Shown here piece after piece: positions 8,320 to 16,884 of a stretch of 43,893 nucleotides of DNA. Origin of the DNA: Candidatus Palauibacter australiensis. GTDB taxonomy: Bacteria; Gemmatimonadota; Gemmatimonadetes; Palauibacterales; Palauibacteraceae. The notes under the pieces were generated by a model. The model searched no databases and was not told the origin of the DNA. It saw only the letters and a program-made list of their open reading frames with translations. The translations under genes were made by a program, and so were the position numbers. The stretch's first letter is position 1. The number at the start of each line of letters is the position of its first letter. The stretch lies in assembly GCA_026705295.1 (NCBI GenBank), contig JAPPBA010000177.1, positions 1 through 43,893 of the forward strand, read 5' to 3'.

Positions 8320-8323
8320 CGCC

Positions 8324-9400
8324 GTGAAACTGCTCGACCGGTACGTCCTTTACCAGTTCCTGAGGATCTTCGCGGCCTGCGCGCTCGGCGTGCCGTTCCT
8401 CTTCATGGTCATCGACATCGCCGACAACCTCGACAGGTTCCTCGACCAGGGGTCGACCTGGTCCCAGATCGTCCTCCACTACGTGTACGAGTTTCCGTAC
8501 CAGTCGCTGCTCGGGTTTCCGATCGCCGCCCTGCTGGGGTCCGTGTTCACGGTGGCCTCCATGTCCCGGCACTTCGAGGTCGCGGCCGTCAAGGCGGGCG
8601 GCGTTTCCTTCTACCGGCTCGTGCTCCCGATCCTCTGCGGCGCCACGCTGCTCAGCTTCGTCGCGCTCGGCCTCACGGAACTCGTCGCCGTGACGACGCG
8701 GAAGTCGGCCGAAATCCTCGAGCAGGAGGAGGCCCGCAGCCAGACGATCCGGAACTCCTTCGTCTACCGGGGAGACGACGGCCTCGTGTACAAGGCGCGA
8801 CTGCTCGACACGCGCGAGGGCCGGATGGACGACGTGCAGATCGAGCGGAGGGGATCGGGACCCGACTTCCCCACCGTACACATCACGGCCAACGTCGCCA
8901 GGTACGACCCGGCGTTCTCGCGCTGGGTGCTCCAGCAGGGGTGGATGCGGGAGTTCCGCGGCCCGGAGGAAGAAACCGCCTTCGAGTTCGCCGAACTGTT
9001 CGTGCGACAACTGGACGAGACGCCCGAGGAGCTGCAGGCCAGACCCAAGGAACCGGACGAGATGCGCTACGCGGAACTGGGGCGCCTCATCGAGTCCGTA
9101 GAACGGTCGGGCGGCACGACGAACGGGCTAAGGACCTCTCGCGCGCTGCGCATCGCCTTCCCCTTCATCTGCCTTGTGATCGCCGTGTTCGGCATACCGC
9201 TGGCGCACAGCAACAAGCGGGGCGGCGCGCCGACTTCGATCGGGATCGCGCTCGGGACGACGATCCTCTTCCTGACTCTGATCCGCATCGCCGAAGCGAT
9301 GGGCGCCGGAGGGGCGCTGTCACCGGCGGCGGCGGCCTGGCTGCCCAACATCGTCTTCTTCGGCGCCGGCCTGCTTCTCTTCGCGAAACTGCGCACGTAG
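8324..9400 (+). CDS. lptG: LPS export permease LptG
   Basis: A 358-residue YjgP/YjgQ permease of normal length. N-terminal helices (LDRYVLYQFLRIFAACALG) and C-terminal helices (FPFICLVIAVFGIPLAHSN, then two more) flank a periplasmic beta domain. It starts with GTG four bases after the lptF stop. It should pair with LptF and the ATPase LptB, which is not in this window. FPIAALLGSVFTVASMSRHFEVAAVKAGG is split here as FPIAALLGSVFT and FEVAAVKAGG; the latter is the cytoplasmic coupling-helix region also seen in LptF (FEITAVKASG). Confidence 0.9.
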   Translation: MKLLDRYVLYQFLRIFAACALGVPFLFMVIDIADNLDRFLDQGSTWSQIVLHYVYEFPYQSLLGFPIAALLGSVFTVASMSRHFEVAAVKAGGVSFYRLVLPILCGATLLSFVALGLTELVAVTTRKSAEILEQEEARSQTIRNSFVYRGDDGLVYKARLLDTREGRMDDVQIERRGSGPDFPTVHITANVARYDPAFSRWVLQQGWMREFRGPEEETAFEFAELFVRQLDETPEELQARPKEPDEMRYAELGRLIESVERSGGTTNGLRTSRALRIAFPFICLVIAVFGIPLAHSNKRGGAPTSIGIALGTTILFLTLIRIAEAMGAGGALSPAAAAWLPNIVFFGAGLLLFAKLRT

Positions 9401-9401
9401 C

Positions 9402-9443
9402 CAGCCGGGCGGAGCCGGCCGGGCGGAGCCAGCCGGGTGAGCG
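9402..9443. repeat. 14-bp GC-rich tandem repeat between convergent lptG and gmd
   Basis: Three units begin at 9402, 9416 and 9430. The first two are CAGCCGGGCGGAGC and CGGCCGGGCGGAGC; the third is CAGCCGGGTGAGCG. They fill almost the whole gap between the two convergent stops. A role in ending transcription from both sides is possible, but there is no T-tract. Confidence 0.6.
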
Positions 9444-9451
9444 GGCCGCGG

Positions 9452-10417
<966 letters not shown>

Positions 10418-10614
10418 GGCGGCCGAATATGCGCGGCCGGCGCGCCGCGGCCAAACGTGCGCGGCCCGTGCGAGGCCGGCGTCGCCCCGCCGCTTGACCG
10501 AAGACAACCCGAATCCGACATTCCCCGTCCCGCAGCCGGCCGGGCCGCGGGTAACCGAAGGCCGAAGACAGAGGAGGTCTCGCGATCCCGCGCGCGACGC
10601 CGGTTCCGGAGTGG

Positions 10615-11667
10615 GTGCCCGATCTTCCCGCGAGCCCGGGCGTCTACGTCTTCGTGGATGCGCACGGGCATCCCCTCTATGTGGGGAAGAGCGTGAACCT
10701 GCGGCGGCGCGTGCGGGGCTACTTCTACTCGGGGGGACCGTCGAACGAGCGTCTGGCCGAGATGCTGCGGATCGCCCGGGGCGTCGAGGCACATCCGACC
10801 GGGAGCGACCTCGAAGCGCGACTCGTGGAGGCGGAGCGCATTCTCGGCCAGCGGCCGCCCTACAACCGCGCGCTCAAGCGGCGCGATGCCGGCTGGTATC
10901 TGGAACTGCGCCAGAACGAACCCTTCCCTCGCCTGCGCGTCGTGCGCCGGCCGCGCCGGGCCGAGGCCCGCTACGTCGGCCCCTTCTGGAGTCGCCGGTT
11001 GCCCGAGCGCATCCGTCGCCTCGTGGAGAAGATCGTCCGGCTGCGGAGTTGCGCCGAATCCGTGCGTCCGGACCCGGCGCGGAGCCCGTGCATGCAGTTC
11101 GACATGGACCTCTGCACCGCGCCCTGCGCGCGCCGGGTGGGACTCAACGCCTATCGGCGGCAGGCGGAGACGGCCGGGCGCCTGCTCGCCGAGCCGGGCT
11201 ACGCGTGGGAACTCATGGACCGGTTCGCCGAGGCGCGCGACGCCGCCTCCGAAAGACTGGAGTTCGAGCGGGCCGCGGCGGCGCAACTGCGTCTCGAGTG
11301 GATCGAGGAACTCGAGGAGCTTCGGTTCCTGCTGGAGCCGGAAGCGGAACCGCACTCCTGGCTCATCGTGCTCCCCGGGCTCGACGAGGCGCACCGGATG
11401 CTCCAGCCCGTGGCGCGCGGGCAGGTGCTGCGGCGGCGCCGCGTGGCGTGGGTCGAGGGTGCCTGGGAGGAGGCCGTGGAAGACGCCTGCTACGCCGTGC
11501 GAGTGGCGGAGTTGCGGGCGCCCCCCGTGCTCTCGCCGCGGGAATCCGTGCCCAGCGCGATGGTCGGCCGCTGGCTCGAGGAGGGCGGTGACGGCGGACA
11601 CGCGATCGACCTGACCCGCCTCGACGCCACCGGCGCCATCGACCGCCTGCGGCGCCTCGCGTCCTGA
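10615..11667 (+). CDS. UvrC/Cho-like GIY-YIG endonuclease with an Fe-S cysteine set
   Basis: About 350 residues. GIY-YIG nuclease at residues 9-85 (GVYVF...LYVGKS, R-rich helix, E72 region), followed by a cysteine set C146-x12-C159-x7-C167-x3-C171. That spacing closely matches the [4Fe-4S] site of UvrC. Residues 219-250 resemble a UVR-type helical pair. The second nuclease (RNase H-like) and helix-hairpin-helix domains of UvrC are absent, as in Cho, so it would make only one of the excision-repair cuts. The GTG at 10615 is the first standard start. However, AGGAGG at 10572-10577 sits seven bases before an in-frame ATC at 10585, which would add [10 protein letters not shown] to the N-terminus. 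The true start may be that rare codon. Confidence 0.85.
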   Translation: MPDLPASPGVYVFVDAHGHPLYVGKSVNLRRRVRGYFYSGGPSNERLAEMLRIARGVEAHPTGSDLEARLVEAERILGQRPPYNRALKRRDAGWYLELRQNEPFPRLRVVRRPRRAEARYVGPFWSRRLPERIRRLVEKIVRLRSCAESVRPDPARSPCMQFDMDLCTAPCARRVGLNAYRRQAETAGRLLAEPGYAWELMDRFAEARDAASERLEFERAAAAQLRLEWIEELEELRFLLEPEAEPHSWLIVLPGLDEAHRMLQPVARGQVLRRRRVAWVEGAWEEAVEDACYAVRVAELRAPPVLSPRESVPSAMVGRWLEEGGDGGHAIDLTRLDATGAIDRLRRLAS

Positions 11668-11712
11668 CGCCGGCCGCGGAACCCCGTCACCGTCAACCGG
11701 GTCTTGATTGCC

Positions 11713-12942
11713 ATGCTCAGCTCGACTGCCATGCTCGAGAACTCAGACGTCGTCGCGGCCCGCGAACGGATCCGGTCCGGCGTGGCGCGGACCACCTGCC
11801 CGCAGTCCTTCGCCCTGGAGGCGCGCGCCGCTGGCCGCTTCCATCTCAAGACCGAGTTCCGGCAGCGCACCGGGTCGTTCAAGGACCGTGGGTCGCTCCA
11901 CAAACTGCTGCGCCTCGGCCCGGCCGCGCGCGAGGGAGGCGTCATCGCGGCCAGCGCCGGGAATCACGCCCAGGCCCTCGCGTATCACGCCGCCCGGCTG
12001 GAGATCGCGTGCACGATCGTGATGCCCACGCACGCGCCTCTCATCAAGGTCGCCCACACCCGCGGCTACGGCGCCCGCGTGATTCAGACCGGGGAGACCC
12101 TCTCCGACGGGATGGCGCTCGTCGACCGCCTGGCCCGCGAGGAGGGGTTCACGCCCGTCCACGCGTTCGATGACCTCGATGTGATGGCGGGCCAGGGGAC
12201 GATCGGGCTGGAGATCCTCGAACAGGTGCCCGACCTCACGACGGTCATCGTCCCCGTCGGAGGGGGCGGGATGATCTCCGGCGTCGCGACCGTGGTGAAG
12301 GCGCAGCGCCCGAAGGTGCGCGTGATCGGCGTGGAGGCCGCGGCCTCGCCCGGGGCCCGTGAGTCGCTGGCCGCCGGGAAGCCCGTACACCTGGAGAACT
12401 CGGACACGCTGGCGGACGGCATCGCCGTGAAGCGGATCGGCGACCTCGCCTTCCCTCACCTGGCGGCGCTCGTGGACGACGTCGTCCTCATCGACGAGGA
12501 ACAGATCACCCGCGCGATCTTCTTCCTCCTCGAATCGGAGAAGTTCGTCGTGGAGGGCGGCGGAGCGGTGTCCGTGGCCGCCGTCCTCGAGGGAAAGGTC
12601 GACCTCGGCCCGTCCGACGTCACCGTCTGCATCCTCTCCGGCGGCAACATCGACATGAACCTCGTGTCGCGGGTCATCGACCGCGCGCTCTGGTCCGATG
12701 GCCGGCTCGCGCGTCTCGCCGTCGTCGTCCGCGACCGTCCGGGCTACCTCAACGAAGTGACGGCGCTCGTTGCGATCGAGGGCGCCAACGTCCTCCACAT
12801 CGAACACACGCGCGCCTTCGGGGACATCTCCGTCGGGAAGGTGGGGATCGAACTCACAATCGAGACGCGCGGCCGCGACCACATCGCGACGATCGTGGCC
12901 AAGCTCCGCGAACTCGGCCACCGGGTCGAAGAACTGTCCTGA
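11713..12942 (+). CDS. ilvA: Threonine ammonia-lyase (threonine dehydratase)
   Basis: A 409-residue fold-type II PLP enzyme that turns threonine into 2-oxobutanoate, the first step of isoleucine synthesis, or degrades it when the catabolic form. K57 in TGSFKDRGS binds PLP; SAGNHAQ and VPVGGGGMISG contact substrate and phosphate; LSGGNID lies near the end of the catalytic domain. Residues about 330-409 are a single ACT-like domain (VVVRDRPGYLNEVTALVA), the short form of the family. The starts at 11704 (TTG), 11713 and 11731 are all in frame, and no strong ribosome site decides between them. It follows the nuclease gene by about 45 bases and may be co-transcribed. Confidence 0.92.
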   Translation: MLSSTAMLENSDVVAARERIRSGVARTTCPQSFALEARAAGRFHLKTEFRQRTGSFKDRGSLHKLLRLGPAAREGGVIAASAGNHAQALAYHAARLEIACTIVMPTHAPLIKVAHTRGYGARVIQTGETLSDGMALVDRLAREEGFTPVHAFDDLDVMAGQGTIGLEILEQVPDLTTVIVPVGGGGMISGVATVVKAQRPKVRVIGVEAAASPGARESLAAGKPVHLENSDTLADGIAVKRIGDLAFPHLAALVDDVVLIDEEQITRAIFFLLESEKFVVEGGGAVSVAAVLEGKVDLGPSDVTVCILSGGNIDMNLVSRVIDRALWSDGRLARLAVVVRDRPGYLNEVTALVAIEGANVLHIEHTRAFGDISVGKVGIELTIETRGRDHIATIVAKLRELGHRVEELS

Positions 12943-12967
12943 CCCGCCCGCTGCCGCCAGCCCGAAA

Positions 12968-13195
12968 TCAGGCCGTCTTTGCGTTCTTCCTCCGGCGCGC
13001 AAACCCCTCGAACAGCCCCTCGACTCTGGCCATACGCTCACGCAGATCGCCGATCTCACGCCCCATCCGTTCACGGAAACTGCCTACTTCGGCCGTGAGC
13101 GCCGTCAAGTCGCGCCGGATCGCGTACTGCCCCGGCAGGATCGCGGCAGCCAGTGCGATCGCCGCCGCTATGATCGTCCACATTTCAGCCGTCAT
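12968..13195 (-). CDS. Small membrane-anchored coiled-coil protein
   Basis: 75 residues. One transmembrane helix at about 5-22 (MWTIIAAAIALAAAILPG), then an Arg/Glu-rich coiled coil at about 25-66 with 11-residue periodicity (RERMGREIGDLRERMARVEG) and a basic tail. No function is known to me for this family. It has the same plan as the larger protein at 35555-35983, including the words EIGDLR and ER/EM repeats, so the two look like paralogues. GAGGAG lies 11 bases before the ATG. A 12-base element, GATCAACGGAGC on the plus strand, begins 66 bases upstream of the start in both genes. It is convergent with ilvA. Confidence 0.75.
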   Translation of the reverse strand: MTAEMWTIIAAAIALAAAILPGQYAIRRDLTALTAEVGSFRERMGREIGDLRERMARVEGLFEGFARRRKNAKTA

Positions 13196-13214
13196 GTGCT
13201 CGCCGACTCCTCAT

Positions 13215-13272
13215 CCGTCGATGCCGTGTGAAGCTAACACCCCATCGAGTTACCCGCCCCGATCAACGGAGC
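13215..13272. promoter_or_regulatory. Upstream element shared with the other small coiled-coil gene
   Basis: GATCAACGGAGC occupies 13261-13272, beginning 66 bases from the start at 13195. CCGTCGAT at 13215-13222 forms an imperfect inverted partner to ATCAACGG. The same 12-mer is found 66 bases from the start at 35983. It is probably a promoter or leader element; direction and binding protein are unknown. Confidence 0.45.
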
Positions 13273-13273
13273 C

Positions 13274-14137
13274 TTAACCGGGAGTGTCTTCGACCTCGGC
13301 CAGCGCCTTCTGGAGTTCGCGCCGGGCCACGCGCGTGACGAGGACGACGACGGCGGCCGTCGCGGCGAGGCCCGCCACGAGCAGGGCGGTCTGCCCCCAG
13401 CTCGCCGCCCCGCCGGACGCCTCGGCCACCTCCGCCCCGGCTGCGCCGATGTACACGTACAGGAGCGTCCCCGGGAACATCCCCACGAGCGAAGCCGCGA
13501 CGTACTGGGTGAAGGTCGCGCCGGTGAGGCCGTAGAAGTAGTTCTGCGCGCTGAACGGAAACACCGGTGAGAGGCGGGTGAGGAAGACGATGCGCCAGCC
13601 CTGGGTTTCGACCGCGCGGTCGATCGCCCGCAGCGCCGGGCGGTTGGCGAGGAGCTTCTCGACGCGGTCGCGGAGCACGTAGCGGGCGATGAGGAAGGCG
13701 AGCGCGGCCCCGATGTTCGCGCCCACGAACACGGTGAGGGTACCGAGCGCGAGGCCGAAGGTGACGCCTCCGGCGATCGTCAGCGCCGAACCCGGCACGA
13801 AGAGGACCACCGCGAGCGCGTAGAAGAGTCCGAAGAAGAAGGGTCCCAGCCACCCCAGCCCCGCCGTGGTCTCGCGCAGCCAGGTGACGAGTCGCGCCAG
13901 GAAGCCCAGATCCTCCGTCGCGGCGGACTCCGAAGCCGCGGGCTCCGACGCCTGGGCGGCCTGTGCGGGGACCGGCGCAGCGACCACGAGGACGGGAGGG
14001 CCGCCGATCTCGGGACCCGCGTGGGCCGACGGCGCAGCGACCGCGCCCTCGACCGGCCCCGGTACGAACGCGCCCAGGAGGAGCGCGGCCAGGGCGGCCA
14101 CTGAACCCCGTCTTCCGTTTCGCCTCGGCCCGGCCAC
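13274..14137 (-). CDS. TVP38/TMEM64-family (DedA-like superfamily) membrane protein
   Basis: 287 residues with a signal-like N-terminus, an Ala/Pro-rich linker (about 35-75) and then a SNARE-associated/VTT domain. The family words are present: FVPGSALTIAGGVTFG, GANIGAALAFLIARY, and LTRLSPVFPFSAQNYFYGLTG with the re-entrant loop Arg and Pro. About five to six membrane segments follow. Relatives are proposed lipid or small-solute scramblases of the inner membrane. The start is a GTG whose last bases share one base with the stop of the peptidase gene (TAGTG), so the two are translationally coupled. The substrate is unknown. Confidence 0.87.
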   Translation of the reverse strand: MAGPRRNGRRGSVAALAALLLGAFVPGPVEGAVAAPSAHAGPEIGGPPVLVVAAPVPAQAAQASEPAASESAATEDLGFLARLVTWLRETTAGLGWLGPFFFGLFYALAVVLFVPGSALTIAGGVTFGLALGTLTVFVGANIGAALAFLIARYVLRDRVEKLLANRPALRAIDRAVETQGWRIVFLTRLSPVFPFSAQNYFYGLTGATFTQYVAASLVGMFPGTLLYVYIGAAGAEVAEASGGAASWGQTALLVAGLAATAAVVVLVTRVARRELQKALAEVEDTPG

Positions 14138-15366
14138 TACGGCCTCTCCAGGCGGTTATGCGCGGCGAGAATGCGCCGGACTTCGTCGTGAGGGAGCCCG
14201 GGCACCATGTTCCCGTCCCGCCCCACCATGGTCCGGCCCGCAACCATCGCGTTCGTGATCGCCTCCTCCGTGGCCTGGGCCGTCGCGAGCAACAGCGGCG
14301 AAATGGCGTCGTTCGACATCATCTCGACGGTCGAGTTCTCGCCCCGGTTCCACGCCCCGCCGTTGGCCGTCGAGAAGGCGATGAAGATGTCGCCGGAACT
14401 GTTCGCCCCGTACCCCCCCATGCGCCCGATCCCGATCGGCGCCCGGCGCGCGAGCCGCTTCAACTGGTGCGGCAGCAGCGGAGCGTCCGTCGCGATGACG
14501 ACGATGATCGAACCGAGACCGTCGAACGCGCCCGCGTCCGCCGCACCCCCCGCGCCGCCGGGCGGCGTCCAGCCGAGGAGTTCCTGTCCGACCGGCACGC
14601 CCGCGATCAGCAACTCCGGCCGGCGCCCGTAGTTGCACTGCACGAGCACGCCGACGGTGTAGTCCCCCACGAGCCGGGACGAGGTCCCGATCCCGCCCTT
14701 GAACGAATTGCAGACCATGCCGGTCCCGCCACCGACCGACCCTTCCGTGACGGAGCCCGCGGCGGCGCTCTCGATCGCCGCGAACACGTGCTCCTTGCCG
14801 ACGTGGAAGCCGTTGATGTCGTTGAGCCGCCCGTCCCAGGTCTCCGCCACCAGCGGCAGGCTCCACCAGATGCCCGGCGCGATGGGATGGTTCGCCTCCG
14901 CATCCCGCGACCACTCGATGACCGCCTGGTGGACATCTCCCACGCTGTGGGTGTTGGTGATCATCACCGGACCTTCGAGGAAGCCCGATTCCTCGACCCA
15001 GGTCGTCCCCGTCATCTCGCCGTTCCCGTTCAGCGAGTACCAGCCGGCGAAGACGGGTTCGTAGCTCTCCGTGCGCGGGAGCACGGCGGTCACGCCCGTG
15101 CGCACGGGACCCTCCCCGACGACGAGCGCTCCTTCGCCTTCGATGATCGTCGCGTGCCCGACCCGAACGCCGGCCACATCGGTGATCGCGTTCCAGGCTC
15201 CGGGCTCCCCCGGGAAGGGGATCCCGAGGTCCCGCGCCCGCGGCGGGGTCTGGGCGCTGAGGGCGCCGGCGACCAGCGCTCCCGCGGCGAGCGCTGCGGC
15301 GACGGCGGCCGGCATCGGCGCGACTGGGCGCCGGCGGGCCGATCCCGTTCGTGGCAAGAAGAACAT
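14137..15366 (-). CDS. P1-family peptidase (DmpA-type aminopeptidase), exported
   Basis: 409 residues, starting at the ATG at 15366, which has GGAGG five bases upstream; a GTG at 15378 is possible. Residues 1-40 are a signal peptide ending in ALSAQT. The rest is a DmpA/BapA Ntn-hydrolase, which cleaves itself before the nucleophile to give alpha and beta chains. The motif NSSGDIF puts the nucleophile at about S324. The residue before the scissile bond is Ser rather than the Gly of DmpA. WNAITDVAGVRVGHATI, RTGVTAVLPR and SVGGGTGMVCNSFKGGIG are family blocks. It would release N-terminal residues or small D/beta-amino peptides outside the cytoplasm. It is coupled to the TVP38-type gene by a one-base stop/start overlap. 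Confidence 0.88.
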   Translation of the reverse strand: MFFLPRTGSARRRPVAPMPAAVAAALAAGALVAGALSAQTPPRARDLGIPFPGEPGAWNAITDVAGVRVGHATIIEGEGALVVGEGPVRTGVTAVLPRTESYEPVFAGWYSLNGNGEMTGTTWVEESGFLEGPVMITNTHSVGDVHQAVIEWSRDAEANHPIAPGIWWSLPLVAETWDGRLNDINGFHVGKEHVFAAIESAAAGSVTEGSVGGGTGMVCNSFKGGIGTSSRLVGDYTVGVLVQCNYGRRPELLIAGVPVGQELLGWTPPGGAGGAADAGAFDGLGSIIVVIATDAPLLPHQLKRLARRAPIGIGRMGGYGANSSGDIFIAFSTANGGAWNRGENSTVEMMSNDAISPLLLATAQATEEAITNAMVAGRTMVGRDGNMVPGLPHDEVRRILAAHNRLERP

Positions 15367-15410
15367 CGACACCTCCACGCGAGGGACTATGTGATTCGGT
15401 CTTCGACCAT

Positions 15411-15440
15411 TACCTGAACGTGCCCTACCTGAACGTGCCC
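15411..15440. repeat. Perfect 15-bp tandem duplication across the stop of the barrel gene
   Basis: TACCTGAACGTGCCC occurs at 15411-15425 and again at 15426-15440. Read on the minus strand, the copies encode GTFR-stop twice in a row, the first ending in TAG and the second in TAA. Confidence 0.9.
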
Positions 15441-16774
15441 TGGATCCCCAGCGTCCACAGGATGTCCGGCCGCAGACCGGCCGCCTGGATCGGGAGCAAG
15501 GCGTTCGTGGCGAGAATCATGTCTCGGCCGAGCATGTATTTGAGCCCCACGGCGAGGTCGATGAAATGGTGACCGACGTCCGGGAGGGATGACGACTCGA
15601 CCGTGAGCGCCGGGTTGCCGACGAAGGTGACGGGACCCGGCAGCGGATGCTCCGGATCCGCCAGTTCCCAGCGAGTGATGAGGTCGGCGGCCACCGTGAG
15701 GACGTCGGACGCCTGGGCATCGAATCCCACTGTCGCGAGCACCGCGTCCCGGTCGAAGTTCCGGTCGCGCAGGTTGCCCTCGCGCAGGAGATAGCCGGCG
15801 TTCACATGGGGCGAGAACCGTCCCCGATTGAGGGAGAGAATCGCCACGGCGCGGCCACGCCCCTCGCCCAGGCCGAGCAGATCTTCCTCCTGGCCCGTGG
15901 GGAAGGTGACGTCCGCCAGGAGCGCCATGCTCACGGGCGGGGGCGCACGGCCCACGGTCGTCCCGCTCGTGAGGTTGACCTTCACGCGGGCGGAGATATC
16001 GCCGATTCCCGTCGCCGACCCTCTCACGGAGTTGCGCGCTTCGAGGACCGGCGCGGCGGGCGTGCCGCCGAAACGGTGCGCGAGCGCGTTGCCGAGCGGC
16101 AGAATCTGAGCGTGTGCCGTCCCCCTCAGATTGGCCCGCACGACCGGCACCGCGAACCCCACGTCGAGGAAGGACGCCAGGCCGGCGCTCAGGACCGCCG
16201 TGGCCACCGTGTAATCGAGGTCGAGGTTCGTCCGCACCCTGAGCACATCGCGCTCGAAGAAGGGCAGGCCGAGCCCGGGGTCCGGACCCAGGGCCACGTT
16301 CGAATCCTCGTGGAAGAAGTTCAAAACGAGGTTGTCCGTGGGCACGCCGCTGAAGTTCGTGACCTGGAAGGCGGTCGCTTCGAGGCCGAGGAAGAACCGC
16401 CCCATCCCGAGGGTCTCCGCCCGTTCCGCGAAGATCGGCCCGAACGACGCGCTCCGCTCTTCGTCCGACCAGATGCGGCCGCCCGACATCGCCGTCGGGG
16501 GAAGGCTCCCGACCACGGCGGCGATGCCCCCCTGGAAGGAGAGGATGAGCGCGTCGTTTCGCGGGACCCGCTCGCGCAGGAAGTGCCGGCCGTGCTCCGT
16601 ATTGAAGATCCCGGTCTCCTCGAAGTCCGGGTCGAGGCACAGAGGCACGCCGCACTGCCCGAACACGAACAGTTCCGACACGAGGTCCGTGAGCGACTGT
16701 GCCGCGGCCGGTCGGCCCGCCGCCGCCGTCAGCGCCACCGTGACCATGAGCCCCGCGACGGCTCGTCCGTGCAT
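15425..16774 (-). CDS. Putative outer-membrane beta-barrel (transporter-like)
   Basis: About 449 residues. The start is taken at the ATG at 16774, with GGGAGG just upstream; an in-frame ATG at 16786 is the alternative. The N-terminus MHGRAVAGLMVTVALTAAAG ends in AAAQS, a clear signal peptide. The mature part alternates polar and hydrophobic residues, with many short strands ending in Gly/Asn turns. It ends in a hydrophobic/aromatic strand (DILWTLGIQGTFR), although the last residue is Arg rather than Phe. It resembles the uncharacterised outer-membrane transporter-like (MetA/phenol-pathway) group. VGLKYMLGRDMIL and VALLADVTFPTGQEED are typical words of that group. It stands alone, divergent from the GMC gene. 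Substrate unknown. Confidence 0.68.
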   Translation of the reverse strand: MHGRAVAGLMVTVALTAAAGRPAAAQSLTDLVSELFVFGQCGVPLCLDPDFEETGIFNTEHGRHFLRERVPRNDALILSFQGGIAAVVGSLPPTAMSGGRIWSDEERSASFGPIFAERAETLGMGRFFLGLEATAFQVTNFSGVPTDNLVLNFFHEDSNVALGPDPGLGLPFFERDVLRVRTNLDLDYTVATAVLSAGLASFLDVGFAVPVVRANLRGTAHAQILPLGNALAHRFGGTPAAPVLEARNSVRGSATGIGDISARVKVNLTSGTTVGRAPPPVSMALLADVTFPTGQEEDLLGLGEGRGRAVAILSLNRGRFSPHVNAGYLLREGNLRDRNFDRDAVLATVGFDAQASDVLTVAADLITRWELADPEHPLPGPVTFVGNPALTVESSSLPDVGHHFIDLAVGLKYMLGRDMILATNALLPIQAAGLRPDILWTLGIQGTFR

Positions 16775-16884
16775 CTCGCCTCCCATCGAGTTTCCGCTCC
16801 GGTGGCGCTGAAGGTTTGTGCGCCGGTCGGACGCGGCAAGACGACCCGTTGACCACCGGCGCCCTCCGCGCTCATCGTCGGGCC

